In this document: positions 1 through 7,781 of the stretch, piece after piece
Position numbering within the stretch: the first letter of the stretch is position 1
How the letters are laid out: every line of letters starts with the position of its first letter
Origin: a virus
Length of the DNA: 38,704 nucleotides
Direction: 5' to 3' (one strand)
IMG/VR virus record: IMGVR_UViG_3300013094_000128
Coordinates: 1-38,704 of that record
Translations under genes and position numbers: made by a program
Notes under the pieces: generated by a model
The model's database searches: none
The model's input: the letters and a program-made list of their open reading frames with translations, nothing else
Told to the model about the DNA's origin: nothing

Positions 1-14
1 AGGGTTAATGAAAG

Positions 15-236
15 TTAAAATCGTTTACTAAATGCTTTAGCACCATATTCAAACTGCATTTGCATGATGGCTTTTGACTGGCTTACAGCTTCCTGCCGAT
101 CGGCATCCAAATAATTTTGTTTTTGCAGCATACTATCAGCCATTTGAATTTGGCTACGTAAGTGCTGAAGGTGAGTGCCGTGGTTTTGATGCAATTGGTG
201 ATTCATCGTGTTTATGTTTTCAATTCTATAAAGCAT
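15..236 (-). CDS. small hypothetical protein after the head-tail connector
   Basis: A 73-residue protein that starts 3 bases after the stop of the connector gene, so it is surely co-transcribed with it. It is rich in Gln, His and Met, and probably mostly helical, with no signal peptide or membrane segment. A second Met at residue 11 (position 206) is an alternative start. I do not recognise the family. Its place between a connector and genes beyond the window edge suggests a role in virion assembly, but that is inference from position only. Confidence 0.55.
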   Translation of the reverse strand: MLYRIENINTMNHQLHQNHGTHLQHLRSQIQMADSMLQKQNYLDADRQEAVSQSKAIMQMQFEYGAKAFSKRF

Positions 237-239
237 AAA

Positions 240-1124
240 TTAGTATCGCAAATTAAGCCTGACATCCCCCCCATAGCGAATTCTGTTGCCTTTATTCGGC
301 TGCAGCTTGGTGAGGTTTGGAGTAATCAACCCATCAGCTGCGTCCTTCAGCCAATCAATGCTTTCACGGTAATTATTCTTGATATGCTCAGGAACATTCA
401 TTGGTGAAATTCTCGAGTGCGCATAATACAATACCAGGTTGATCAATGTTTGAACCATTTGCTGGCCTCGGTTATCGCCAAGCGTCCAGTACGTGGTATT
501 TGTAATAAGCGTGTCGGCAGGAACTGTATAACCGGTGGTTGTCAATGTCCATTGCGTTTGATTTGGCGCATCCGGAAAATAGTTATTAAGCGGGATATTG
601 TTATAGCTGCCATACTGCAGCACATAATCATCATTGGATATGGTGGTTGATGAATTGGCCGTGTAAATATTGTTTTTATAAAAAACCTGATCCCCCACAT
701 TGTAGGTGCCATAGACATCAAATACCGGATATGGAAAAGCTGCAAAGTACAACGTGTACTGCGGGCCCAATAATGTCCAATGAGCCGGATTGAATGCCTC
801 ACCCCCTGAACTGATGGTAGCAATGCAAATATAAACGTTACCGCCTTGCAGTGTTAGATCATTAACGTTATAGGCGCTAGTTTGACTGTAAGCCGGCGCA
901 TCCAGATAAACCCGATTGGCAGCTTGATATGACGCTGTAAATGACCAGGCGTTGGTATTGGTGAACTCGCTGGCCACATCGTATTTCTGCTGAAGATAAG
1001 AAGCAGCTTTTTCCTGAGCAGCCAGCAGCCATGAATTGATGATCGAATAGTTTGAGCCAATTACCTGATTGAGATTTCCAGGCTGGATAGATTTGATAAA
1101 ATCATTTTGAATTAGGTATGGCAT
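240..1124 (-). CDS. head-tail connector-like protein (DUF1320/gp36-like) with an inserted carbohydrate-binding-like region
   Basis: A 294-residue protein. The first 50 residues (MPYLIQNDF, NLNQVIGSN, then a helix) and the last 70 (helical, IDWLKDAADGLITPN, RLNLRY) resemble the small Mu gp36/DUF1320 head-tail connector family, whose members are usually only about 130-150 residues. Between them, residues about 78-195 hold two modules of the type tyrosine, glycine-aspartate or similar, Val, Tyr, then a distal Trp (about Y85-W116 and Y141-W192), like CBM5/12-type chitin-binding modules. The gene follows terL by 10 bases, the usual place of a connector. The family assignment is by pattern recognition and is moderately sure; the inserted modules are visible, but their binding role is inference. 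Confidence 0.6.
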   Translation of the reverse strand: MPYLIQNDFIKSIQPGNLNQVIGSNYSIINSWLLAAQEKAASYLQQKYDVASEFTNTNAWSFTASYQAANRVYLDAPAYSQTSAYNVNDLTLQGGNVYICIATISSGGEAFNPAHWTLLGPQYTLYFAAFPYPVFDVYGTYNVGDQVFYKNNIYTANSSTTISNDDYVLQYGSYNNIPLNNYFPDAPNQTQWTLTTTGYTVPADTLITNTTYWTLGDNRGQQMVQTLINLVLYYAHSRISPMNVPEHIKNNYRESIDWLKDAADGLITPNLTKLQPNKGNRIRYGGDVRLNLRY

Positions 1125-1134
1125 TGCTTTTTAC

Positions 1135-2664
1135 TTAATATCCTGAAACATGCTTGTGCACCGGTTTACCGGTTCTTATCGTTGTTTTCTTATCGCCGCG
1201 CAGGTATTTATTGTATTCATCCGCAAATGCCATGGTTATAAAATAACGTTTGGCGTCACTCGGGTGACCAAATTCCTCATAACTTACTTTCGTTACAGGA
1301 TTGGTCTTTTTAGATTTCTTTAAAGTGCCGTCGCTATCCTCCAGCGCGTATTGGTAATCATAACGGCTTTTTTTACATTTTTCATTAATCTCAATGGTCA
1401 GATTTGATATTTCTCCGGCATATATTCGGTTAATGAACGCAGCGCTTTGAACCACAGATGGATTCACACTTTGCATTCGTAAATTTGGCGAATAAATTTG
1501 TAAATCCTGTATTATTTTAGTAAAAAAGTTTTCTCCTTTCTCCAGCTTTGTGTCTTCCTTTATGCTGGTCCGGTCTCCGTAGACAAATAATCCCTTTACC
1601 CTGTCATTTGGATAGCGTTCTCTAAACTCTTTGCAAACATGGGCCACACGATTTCGAGGGTCTTCTAAACAGATTTCATCAATTTGAACAGCTTTAAATC
1701 CATTTTCAACCGGTAGTATTTGCCAAACCAAACAGGTAAGATATGGATTAACGTTCTCGTCCCAGGATATATGCAATGGCAATGCTTCGTTCCAAAATGT
1801 TTTACCGGTATGAATGTTGCTATTAAAGTCTTTCCAAAACTCACCCCCTACCCTGATTTTACCCCATTCACCTAATCCGTAAATCTGATAGTAGTTGTAA
1901 TCGGTGATTTTATCTTTTTCAAAGTCATCTATTACGTGTTGATCGACGAAGCCCCCCACAAGTTTGCCATCCTTCCAACGTCCCATAACAAAAACGTTAT
2001 CAAGGTAATTGGTTTGCATGATCACCAGGTTGCCTGTTTCATTAACCCACATGCCTTTAATGGGGATGGGGTGATCAGTGTCTGGGCATTCGATGTTGGT
2101 ATCTACTTCAGTTAATATCTCGGTGTCGAAGATGTTCGTCTTTATCCAGTGATCCTCGCTGATCGGGTTGAATATGCAAATGATTTGCTGGCCGATCATA
2201 CCGCGAAGACGTTTACGAATTTGCTTTAGATCCGCTTCATCAAACTGGCTGATTTCTTCCAGGATAATGCGCCGGAAGCCAGTCACCCCTTTAATCTTTT
2301 CAGGGTCATCCAAACCGCGAAACCGAACATGGGATCCGGTTAATGTGCATCTGATATAGTCTTGCTGGACAACAAAATATTCGTTTAGCCCCCAGTCGGA
2401 GATAACGCTTTTAAAATCAGCGAAAATACTATCCTTGATATCGACGTGAAACTTCCGAAGCACAAGCGTATTTTCCTTGCTGCTTTCAAGCATTCGGATA
2501 ATTTGAATTTGAACGACGCTAAAGGTTTTTGATGCAGAAGATCCACCATACAACCAGATATAGCGGATTAAGGTATTATTGAAAGCATCGCGTAAATGCC
2601 AATAAACGTTATTGAAAAGATTAGGGTTGAAGTCAAACTTCAGAATCTTCTGTTTTGGAGCCAT
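1135..2664 (-). CDS. terL: terminase large subunit
   Basis: A 509-residue DNA-packaging motor. The N-terminal ATPase has a deviant Walker A, GGSSASKT (about residues 40-47), as in PBSX/Terminase_3-type enzymes, Walker B IILEE (133-137) and a coupling-like FNP (about 165). The C-terminal RNase H-like nuclease shows acidic positions in SWDENVNPY (D302), YGDRTS (D364) and HPSDAKRY (about 470). The length is normal for the family. The start overlaps the end of the small-subunit gene by 32 bases, typical translational coupling. It cuts and threads phage DNA into the prohead with the small subunit and the portal; the portal is not in the window. Confidence 0.93.
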   Translation of the reverse strand: MAPKQKILKFDFNPNLFNNVYWHLRDAFNNTLIRYIWLYGGSSASKTFSVVQIQIIRMLESSKENTLVLRKFHVDIKDSIFADFKSVISDWGLNEYFVVQQDYIRCTLTGSHVRFRGLDDPEKIKGVTGFRRIILEEISQFDEADLKQIRKRLRGMIGQQIICIFNPISEDHWIKTNIFDTEILTEVDTNIECPDTDHPIPIKGMWVNETGNLVIMQTNYLDNVFVMGRWKDGKLVGGFVDQHVIDDFEKDKITDYNYYQIYGLGEWGKIRVGGEFWKDFNSNIHTGKTFWNEALPLHISWDENVNPYLTCLVWQILPVENGFKAVQIDEICLEDPRNRVAHVCKEFRERYPNDRVKGLFVYGDRTSIKEDTKLEKGENFFTKIIQDLQIYSPNLRMQSVNPSVVQSAAFINRIYAGEISNLTIEINEKCKKSRYDYQYALEDSDGTLKKSKKTNPVTKVSYEEFGHPSDAKRYFITMAFADEYNKYLRGDKKTTIRTGKPVHKHVSGY

Positions 2665-3073
2665 ATCCTACTTTAATCGCAAATTCAGTCTGGAGAGGAC
2701 CGCCATCTTTGCCGGTAACTTCCTGCCGATCTTTGTAAATCTCAGGCTTTTTACCTTTAAGTAAAAAAATAAGCAAAGTATCTGAATATTCTTGAACATA
2801 GCCAACCAATGATCCACCTTGGTAAACCGGCTTTTTGTATCCATGAAATGCTCTGCGCTGAGCTTCGTCTTCAAGAAGTTCGATACCGATTTTAACTGAT
2901 TCGTCAAATGCCGATTTAAACTGACTATCCTTTTGTAACCAATCGTATATAGTTCTTCTAGCTACTTTGGCTTTCCGGCAAGCCATGGTAATATTGCCAG
3001 TTTGTTCGAGCTGGGTAAGGAAAGATTTTTGTTGCACCTTTCTGCTTCTGGAGTCTTTTTTTAACGTGCTCAT
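2633..3073 (-). CDS. terS: terminase small subunit
   Basis: A 146-residue protein with an N-terminal helix-turn-helix (about residues 20-50: FLTQLEQTGNITMACRKAKV, then RRTIYDWLQKD), followed by helices and a conserved small-terminase pattern (ELLEDEAQRRAF, then LIFLLKGKKPEIYKDR). This matches DNA-recognition subunits of phage terminases. The C-terminus overlaps terL by 32 bases. The first ten residues are strongly basic. Role: recognises the packaging site and regulates TerL. Confidence 0.88.
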   Translation of the reverse strand: MSTLKKDSRSRKVQQKSFLTQLEQTGNITMACRKAKVARRTIYDWLQKDSQFKSAFDESVKIGIELLEDEAQRRAFHGYKKPVYQGGSLVGYVQEYSDTLLIFLLKGKKPEIYKDRQEVTGKDGGPLQTEFAIKVGYGSKTEDSEV

Positions 3074-3248
3074 TGTTTCAGGCCCTTTATATTGTGCAAT
3101 AGTGCAAATTGACTAATTGAAAACATTGCAATTATCAATAATCAATTAGATGCTTTTGAATAACATATTTCTGTTTTTTATCGAAACCGGTGCAATAATC
3201 TATGCTTATGCGTTATATGCTTTACAGCATAAAGTTAGATGAAAATTA
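3074..3248 (-). promoter_or_regulatory. intergenic region before terS, possible late-gene control region
   Basis: This 175-base A+T-rich gap is the largest non-coding break in the left 7 kb and sits directly upstream of the packaging genes. It contains two GTGCAA copies 8 bases apart (3094-3099 and 3102-3107) and a small hairpin (ATGCT, loop TTAC, AGCAT) near 3217-3231. No convincing Bacteroidota -33/-7 pair is visible. A late promoter or operator here is a positional guess. Confidence 0.25.
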
Positions 3249-3422
3249 TCAGATTTTACAATCAGTTTTAACCAGCTTTTTTTCGCGGCGGTCTTTTTTA
3301 CCAATTGCTGATTGTTTATGCAACGGCAATACCTCCAGATGAAAGATGATTTCGTTAACAGAGTAGTTTTTGGATGGCTTGCTGTCGCCGACCAAATCGG
3401 CTAGCCACTTATAGTTATTCAT
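3249..3422 (-). CDS. small hypothetical protein (57 aa)
   Basis: A 57-codon frame whose ATG lies inside the last codons of the preceding nuclease-like gene (ATGAATAA arrangement, 8-base overlap), a strong sign of translational coupling. The product starts MNNYKWLADLVGDSKPSKNY and ends with a lysine/arginine-rich stretch (GKKDRREKKLVK), which could bind nucleic acid. The family is not recognised. Confidence 0.6.
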   Translation of the reverse strand: MNNYKWLADLVGDSKPSKNYSVNEIIFHLEVLPLHKQSAIGKKDRREKKLVKTDCKI

Positions 3423-4038
3423 AAAGCTTTTCTTCCAAACGGGCTACTGCTTCTTTTTGGTCATCGGTCATGCTATAGCGCTCGAGCGTATTAAGAATCA
3501 TATAAATATCGCGCCGATCATTAATGCACTTATAATAGAATTTCTGCAATAAAGCTTTTGTGTGATCATTCTTCTTTTTATGCAGAAACGGCGCCGGTTT
3601 GATTTCCTGTATATCTCCGGCCGTTACATAAAGCAAGCCTGCATATGAAGGAATTTCCTCGGGTGCCAATAAGCCCTGAGGACAGGCATAATAAAACTTG
3701 TTGGGTAACCGGTCAGCTGGGCATTTAAAATAGATACCGGATGATGCTCCATTTCTCATTATTGGTTCGGTTGCCCCTGGTGGAGTATATCCCTCCCACG
3801 GCGTTTTCTCCATGATAGCATTCTTCTTGTGATTAGCGAGCAAATAATGTTTGTCGGTTTTGGTAAAATCTTTCTTAAAATCTGCACGGCTGATTTTTAT
3901 TTCTACCTCTACACAATAGCCGCTTTTGCTAATTGCAAAGAAATCGCTTTCCCAACCAAAGATAAATGCATTGCAGATTGGGTAATTGTAATTACCAAAT
4001 AGGCGTTTAAGATGGCGTTGAATTATTCGTTCAGTCAT
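3415..4038 (-). CDS. PD-(D/E)XK-like (MmcB/VRR-NUC-type) nuclease candidate
   Basis: A 207-residue protein. Residues about 29-50 read GWESDFFAIS followed by YCVEVEIKIS, which fits the PD-(D/E)XK core: Asp (D32), then E-x-E-x-K (E44, E46, K48). The following ADFKKDF and KHYLLANHK resemble MmcB/VRR-NUC-like phage proteins. Expected role: a DNA nuclease in phage DNA processing or repair; the substrate is unknown. It overlaps the upstream zinc-ribbon gene by 4 bases (ATGA) and the downstream 57-residue gene by 8 bases. Confidence 0.6.
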   Translation of the reverse strand: MTERIIQRHLKRLFGNYNYPICNAFIFGWESDFFAISKSGYCVEVEIKISRADFKKDFTKTDKHYLLANHKKNAIMEKTPWEGYTPPGATEPIMRNGASSGIYFKCPADRLPNKFYYACPQGLLAPEEIPSYAGLLYVTAGDIQEIKPAPFLHKKKNDHTKALLQKFYYKCINDRRDIYMILNTLERYSMTDDQKEAVARLEEKLYE

Positions 4039-4427
4039 TTAACAGGCTGTTTGACGTATACACATCGATTTTCAGTTTCAAATTCAAGTCCGCAGCTCCA
4101 GCAATTAAATTCAGCACTACCCTCGTCCGCAACCAAGCTTTGCTCATATGGCACACCGTCCGGATCAATGCAAACGAGCAATATATGTTGCCGTTTACAT
4201 CTTGGGCAGGGAATATAATCAAGCAGGCAATCGGCATTGCTGGGACTACAAAACTTAAATCGTGGTTTGCTTTTATCTCCGCCTCCGATATACAATGCAT
4301 GCTGCCAGGTTATTTCGTAAAAATTTATTTCACCCGACATGTAGCGTTCCATCAACTTTACATAATTGATATGTGATGGATTGCCAAATTCAGGCTTTTG
4401 ACCGTTGATTAGGTTTTGGCTAGTCAT
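4035..4427 (-). CDS. zinc-ribbon protein
   Basis: A 130-residue protein with a two-knuckle zinc ribbon: CPRC at about residue 74 and CWSC at about 109, separated by about 31 residues of beta-type sequence. The N-terminal half (INYVKLMERYMSGEINFYEI) is probably helical. Such proteins commonly bind DNA or act as small adaptors; I cannot name a family. The gene ends in an ATGA overlap with the nuclease-like gene. Confidence 0.6.
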   Translation of the reverse strand: MTSQNLINGQKPEFGNPSHINYVKLMERYMSGEINFYEITWQHALYIGGGDKSKPRFKFCSPSNADCLLDYIPCPRCKRQHILLVCIDPDGVPYEQSLVADEGSAEFNCWSCGLEFETENRCVYVKQPVK

Positions 4428-4431
4428 GTGA

Positions 4432-4866
4432 TTATGCCGTTAATTGTTTAAAATCGTTTGCCTTTAACTTTTCATAGTAGGTTTTTTGCCCATCTGACAA
4501 AAAAGGGAAAAACACTTCCAAAACCTCGGCCTGTTCCAGACGAATCATTGAAAGCTGAATTTCTACCCATTCCGAAATAGTTTTCCATGCAGTGCGCTCA
4601 GCCTGGGCCCAACATATTTCATGGCTTCTATCGGTGGGTTTAGTATAAGTAGCAATCAAAAGTTTGTAGATCGCTTCTATTCTGGCCGGTAGTTGAAAGG
4701 TAAGCATTTTGCCATCCATGTGCAAAACAAAACAGATTGCAATGCATTCGCCGGAATCATTGTATCGTTTCATGATATCACGGGCACCAGCTGCTACCAG
4801 GTTCTTTTCAATTTTAGACATGGATGTTGCAGCCGGGATTTCTGAAGTGTAGTTTTTTATGTTCAT
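4432..4866 (-). CDS. conserved phage hypothetical protein
   Basis: A 144-residue protein of a type I recognise from Bacteroidota and other phages (start [19 protein letters not shown], middle [18 protein letters not shown], end [20 protein letters not shown] followed by EVFFPFL). The function of the family is not known to me. It begins 4 bases inside the end of the upstream nuclease gene (ATGA), so it is translated from the same message. Confidence 0.65.
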   Translation of the reverse strand: MNIKNYTSEIPAATSMSKIEKNLVAAGARDIMKRYNDSGECIAICFVLHMDGKMLTFQLPARIEAIYKLLIATYTKPTDRSHEICWAQAERTAWKTISEWVEIQLSMIRLEQAEVLEVFFPFLSDGQKTYYEKLKANDFKQLTA

Positions 4867-5312
4867 AATTTCATTGTTTCTTTAATAATCTGAATCGCCT
4901 TCCCATTCTTTAAATCATCAGGAACGCAGCGTATCAACGTCCATCCAGCAGCAGCTGCAGCATTATACTTCTCCATATCAGCGACGAATCCTTTGCCCCG
5001 GGTGTGTCTGCCTCCGCTAAAAACGCCTCCTTCAACTTCCAAAAAAACTTTCTTCGCCGGCCATGCATAATCCATTCGCCATTTGCGATTGGCATGAAAG
5101 CGATATTCAGTTTCAGGCTTTGGTATGCCTTCTATTTCACAAAGAGTTGCAAACAAATCAATTTTAGGTGCTTTCAACACGCTTTTTTGTTTTTTTATTA
5201 CGGTTTTAGGCATTTGTTGCACGCGAGAGGCCGGAGCAAACTTATCGGGTTCGTACTCAATGAAGCCGGCTTCTTTCAATGCTTTCAGCGATATAGTGGC
5301 GCCGCGCTTCAT
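4863..5312 (-). CDS. Vsr/DUF559-like endonuclease candidate
   Basis: About 149 residues from the preferred start. The C-terminal half has a PD-(D/E)XK arrangement: [19 protein letters not shown] with Asp D81, then FLEVEGGVF with E92/E94, and GWTLIRC near the end, as in phage restriction-endonuclease-like proteins related to Vsr and DUF559. I chose the ATG at 5312 because it forms an ATGA overlap with the preceding stop. An in-frame ATG at 5336 would add 8 residues but overlap by 28 bases; a GGAGG lies 12 bases before the chosen start. Confidence 0.65.
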   Translation of the reverse strand: MKRGATISLKALKEAGFIEYEPDKFAPASRVQQMPKTVIKKQKSVLKAPKIDLFATLCEIEGIPKPETEYRFHANRKWRMDYAWPAKKVFLEVEGGVFSGGRHTRGKGFVADMEKYNAAAAAGWTLIRCVPDDLKNGKAIQIIKETMKL

Positions 5313-6268
5313 GATGTGCAATATCCTCCATGGCATCCCGCTTGTTTATGCCCAAATAATTCAAGTTGTGGGGCTATATCTTTAATTTCACGCATTGAAA
5401 AATCTGATCGTAAAGTACTGTCCTGCATATCTTCAACTACAGCAGCTGCAAGAATGATGCTTTTATTCTGATCATAATTTGCTCTTATCTGCATTGCCTT
5501 TTTCCAAAAACAAAACTGACAGTTACTATCTGTGGCAAATGTTACGTTTTTATCCTGCCAGTATCGCTGCACGTCATTTTGAGTTATTCCAGCTTCAATC
5601 AATGGAAATTCTCCAATCCTGAACGGGATTTCCTGCCAACGATGACGGTGAGGATGGCTGCTGCCTCTATAAAAATCCGGGTTAACAGTGCCAGTCTTTG
5701 ATATATATGGCAGCATAACAGATTTCATATTACCAGGTACCTTATCGCCCATTTTTTGATAAACAAATTCGCAGTGGGTTGAATAAATAAAAGTGTCTTT
5801 AAATGTGTCAGCGCGATCGGCTTCGTCGGCCCGGTACCCAATTCGCATTTTCACCGGTAACCCATGGTACATAAACAAGAATTTGAATATTGGCTCGATC
5901 TTCCACATAGTTGTGCACCAGCGATGCTTTTTATTGGGAAGCATTGATTTACCGAAACTGGATGATTGAAAACCGGGTCCGCGAACCCATACAATCTCAC
6001 GCCCGATATGCTGCTCTAATTCAAACATTGTTTTGATGATGATAGGATCTTCTGCTGTTGCCAAAAACTCATTTTCATGACTGCAATACTTTTGCAGCTT
6101 ATCGTTTACCATTTGCCTTACATGCTGGTCGACTTTAAAAGTCTTGCTGCCGGCATTAGCATTATGATCATCGATGCATACTAAAGCAAATACATCAATA
6201 TCAGCAGGATAATGAGCTGCGATATAAGAAGACGTTTTGCCACCGGAAAGACTGTTTACGGTTTTCAA
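5309..6268 (-). CDS. PP-loop (PAPS reductase-like) ATPase family protein
   Basis: A 319-residue protein with the PP-loop SGGKTSS at residues 8-14, the signature of adenylating enzymes related to PAPS reductase, DndC and tRNA thiolation enzymes. Cysteines at 118 (RWCTT) and C250/C253 (SNCQFCFWKK) could hold a metal or sulfur. Phages often carry such proteins without a proven role; base or nucleotide modification is a possibility but not shown here. It overlaps both neighbours by 4 bases. Confidence 0.75.
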   Translation of the reverse strand: MKTVNSLSGGKTSSYIAAHYPADIDVFALVCIDDHNANAGSKTFKVDQHVRQMVNDKLQKYCSHENEFLATAEDPIIIKTMFELEQHIGREIVWVRGPGFQSSSFGKSMLPNKKHRWCTTMWKIEPIFKFLFMYHGLPVKMRIGYRADEADRADTFKDTFIYSTHCEFVYQKMGDKVPGNMKSVMLPYISKTGTVNPDFYRGSSHPHRHRWQEIPFRIGEFPLIEAGITQNDVQRYWQDKNVTFATDSNCQFCFWKKAMQIRANYDQNKSIILAAAVVEDMQDSTLRSDFSMREIKDIAPQLELFGHKQAGCHGGYCTS

Positions 6269-6723
6269 TACCTCAAGTCAGTAAAGTGAATGATGCATCC
6301 GTTGGTCAACGGCTTTTTAAACCAGGCTATAAAATCTAAGCGATCAAGGCCGTCATTTGCCATCACCTCATTAGCTTTTTCAAGCTTAAGGGATAGATAA
6401 CCATCTATTTGAAAATTTACAATATCGCTGATATCGTCTTCAATAATTTGAATAGAACACTTTTGAATGCCTATCTGGCCTTTGCCAAAGACAAACAATT
6501 CCTTTTGCTTGCTGGCGTATGGTTTGCCGGTCCATTCGCGGACAGATAAAACCGCGGCACCATCGTTGATTTCGTCAATGCGCTTTTTCCAAAGATCATA
6601 ATTGCCCCGGATCGTATGCTTTTTCTTTCGGCTGGATATTTTAGTTTCAAAGCCTGTAGGTTCGCCCTTGCGCGGATGCGTGGCCGGGAATGTTTTGGAT
6701 ATTGTTATTACGTAGGTTTTCAT
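6265..6723 (-). CDS. conserved phage hypothetical protein, possibly PUA/ASCH-like
   Basis: 152 residues from the ATG at 6723. The protein starts MKTYVITISKTFPATHPRKG and contains KHTIRGNYDLWKKRI and WTGKPYASKQKE, a conserved pattern in Bacteroidota phage proteins. The basic, beta-rich look would suit a PUA/ASCH-like nucleic-acid-binding fold, but that is inference. A longer in-frame start at 6786 lies within the preceding gene and gives an unconserved-looking leader, so I reject it. The stop overlaps the PP-loop gene by 4 bases. Confidence 0.65.
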   Translation of the reverse strand: MKTYVITISKTFPATHPRKGEPTGFETKISSRKKKHTIRGNYDLWKKRIDEINDGAAVLSVREWTGKPYASKQKELFVFGKGQIGIQKCSIQIIEDDISDIVNFQIDGYLSLKLEKANEVMANDGLDRLDFIAWFKKPLTNGCIIHFTDLRY

Positions 6724-6752
6724 TTCGTGTTCTTTGATTGTGGTGGTGAAGG

Positions 6753-7187
6753 TTAAGGAAATAAGATATTGTGAACTACTGACCAATTAACAAAAGGCCT
6801 ATTGGATATGTCTGTATCATGTGTTAACGGGCATCCTAACGCTGCATCATCAATGTAAATGTGACAATATGCTTTAGGGCTTGATGTCCAGCTATCTTGT
6901 TCAGGATTGCGATTTACGCCCCATAATGGCAATTCACGATCTGCAAACCATTTAATTGCTTCATCCAAATAATTTGCGGCTTCGGTATGAATATCAGGGT
7001 CATGTGACTGTGGTTTTTTAGTGTGATTAGCCCGCATTGTCCATAATACCAACCTTCCACCATGCCGAACAATTTTATCAAGGGTTTCAACTGAGCCGGG
7101 AATATCTTTACCGACCTTTGGAAATTCATGGGTGACTACTGTTCCATCGAAGTCAATCCCGAATATTGTGCCTGTGTATTTTTTCAT
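6753..7187 (-). CDS. HAD-superfamily phosphatase
   Basis: A 144-residue protein with HAD motif I at residues 10-16 (GIDFDGT; nucleophile D12, acid D14), motif II-like LVLWTMR near 47, and the acidic motif IYIDDAALG near 110. It is close to small phage/bacterial HAD hydrolases that act on phosphorylated metabolites or nucleotides. The substrate is unknown. It lies in a run of small enzymes (PP-loop, radical SAM) in the late part of the early operon. Confidence 0.8.
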   Translation of the reverse strand: MKKYTGTIFGIDFDGTVVTHEFPKVGKDIPGSVETLDKIVRHGGRLVLWTMRANHTKKPQSHDPDIHTEAANYLDEAIKWFADRELPLWGVNRNPEQDSWTSSPKAYCHIYIDDAALGCPLTHDTDISNRPFVNWSVVHNILFP

Positions 7188-7190
7188 AAC

Positions 7191-7685
7191 TCAATTTTGT
7201 TTATCCAGCTTTTGTTTAGCAAACCATTCATCAAATGCCGACTCAATATTGCAAGAGCTTGAGATTTTCCAATATAAATAAAACGCGATAGCAATTTGCC
7301 TAACCTCTGCTTCGGTGTACAGCTTGGAATCCTCCACCACTTCCATCTCCCGATAGCTATCGGGATGCTTTAATGTGGCGATTTGGCGGGTTGGGGTAAA
7401 TAGGCTTTCTGAAAGTTCATGGTCATGGTCATTTAACCATATTTTGGATGCAGTTGAATAATACTGCCACTTAACATCTATCTCATCCCCCCTAACCTTT
7501 GTACCGTCAGGTAGGTGGTCGGTTAAGAGAATGGCAGGGTGATCACGTCTAAATTGTATCCATTCAGGATTGACCATTCTGCCTGTAGTTGACCATTTTG
7601 ATTCTATGTGTTCAGGATATGGGTTATCAGCCACGAGCCATGTCTGACCTTCCCGGTTGTTTGCTGTGTAGGTTTCTGCTGTCAT
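7191..7685 (-). CDS. hypothetical protein
   Basis: A 164-residue soluble protein, acidic and Trp/Asp-rich, without a signal peptide or membrane segment. The last third (YTEAEVRQIAIAFYLYWKIS, then AFDEWFAKQ) is helical. I do not recognise a family. It begins a transcription segment after a terminator at 7759-7781 and ends 3 bases before the HAD gene. A perfect 18-base palindrome lies inside it (7348-7365). Confidence 0.55.
   Translation of the reverse strand: MTAETYTANNREGQTWLVADNPYPEHIESKWSTTGRMVNPEWIQFRRDHPAILLTDHLPDGTKVRGDEIDVKWQYYSTASKIWLNDHDHELSESLFTPTRQIATLKHPDSYREMEVVEDSKLYTEAEVRQIAIAFYLYWKISSSCNIESAFDEWFAKQKLDKQN
7348..7365. repeat. 18-bp perfect palindrome
   Basis: The sequence TCCCGATAGCTATCGGGA is a perfect palindrome inside a coding region (encoding HPDSYRE). 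From memory, this palindrome recurs in genomes of Bacteroidota, but I cannot check that here. It may be a host-type dispersed palindrome or a protein-binding site. Confidence 0.5.
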
Positions 7686-7739
7686 GGTTTTATGTTTGGA
7701 AATTTTACTAATTTTTGATTACGTAACTATATACTTATT

Positions 7740-7781
7740 AACCCTTTCGGGTTCAAAAAATAGCAACTTCGTGTTGCTATT
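7740..7781 (-). terminator. intrinsic terminator after the radical SAM gene
   Basis: A perfect 9-bp stem (AATAGCAAC / GTTGCTATT, loop of 5) at 7759-7781 is followed, on the minus strand, by a run of six T. A second small hairpin (AACCC, loop TTTC, GGGTT) lies just beyond it at 7740-7753. The stem includes the last bases of the radical SAM gene. This should end or attenuate leftward transcription, dividing the early operon. Confidence 0.75.

Noticed and set aside
3217-3231. Hairpin upstream of terS as a terminator
   Set aside because: The stem is only 5-6 bp and is not followed by a T-run on either strand.
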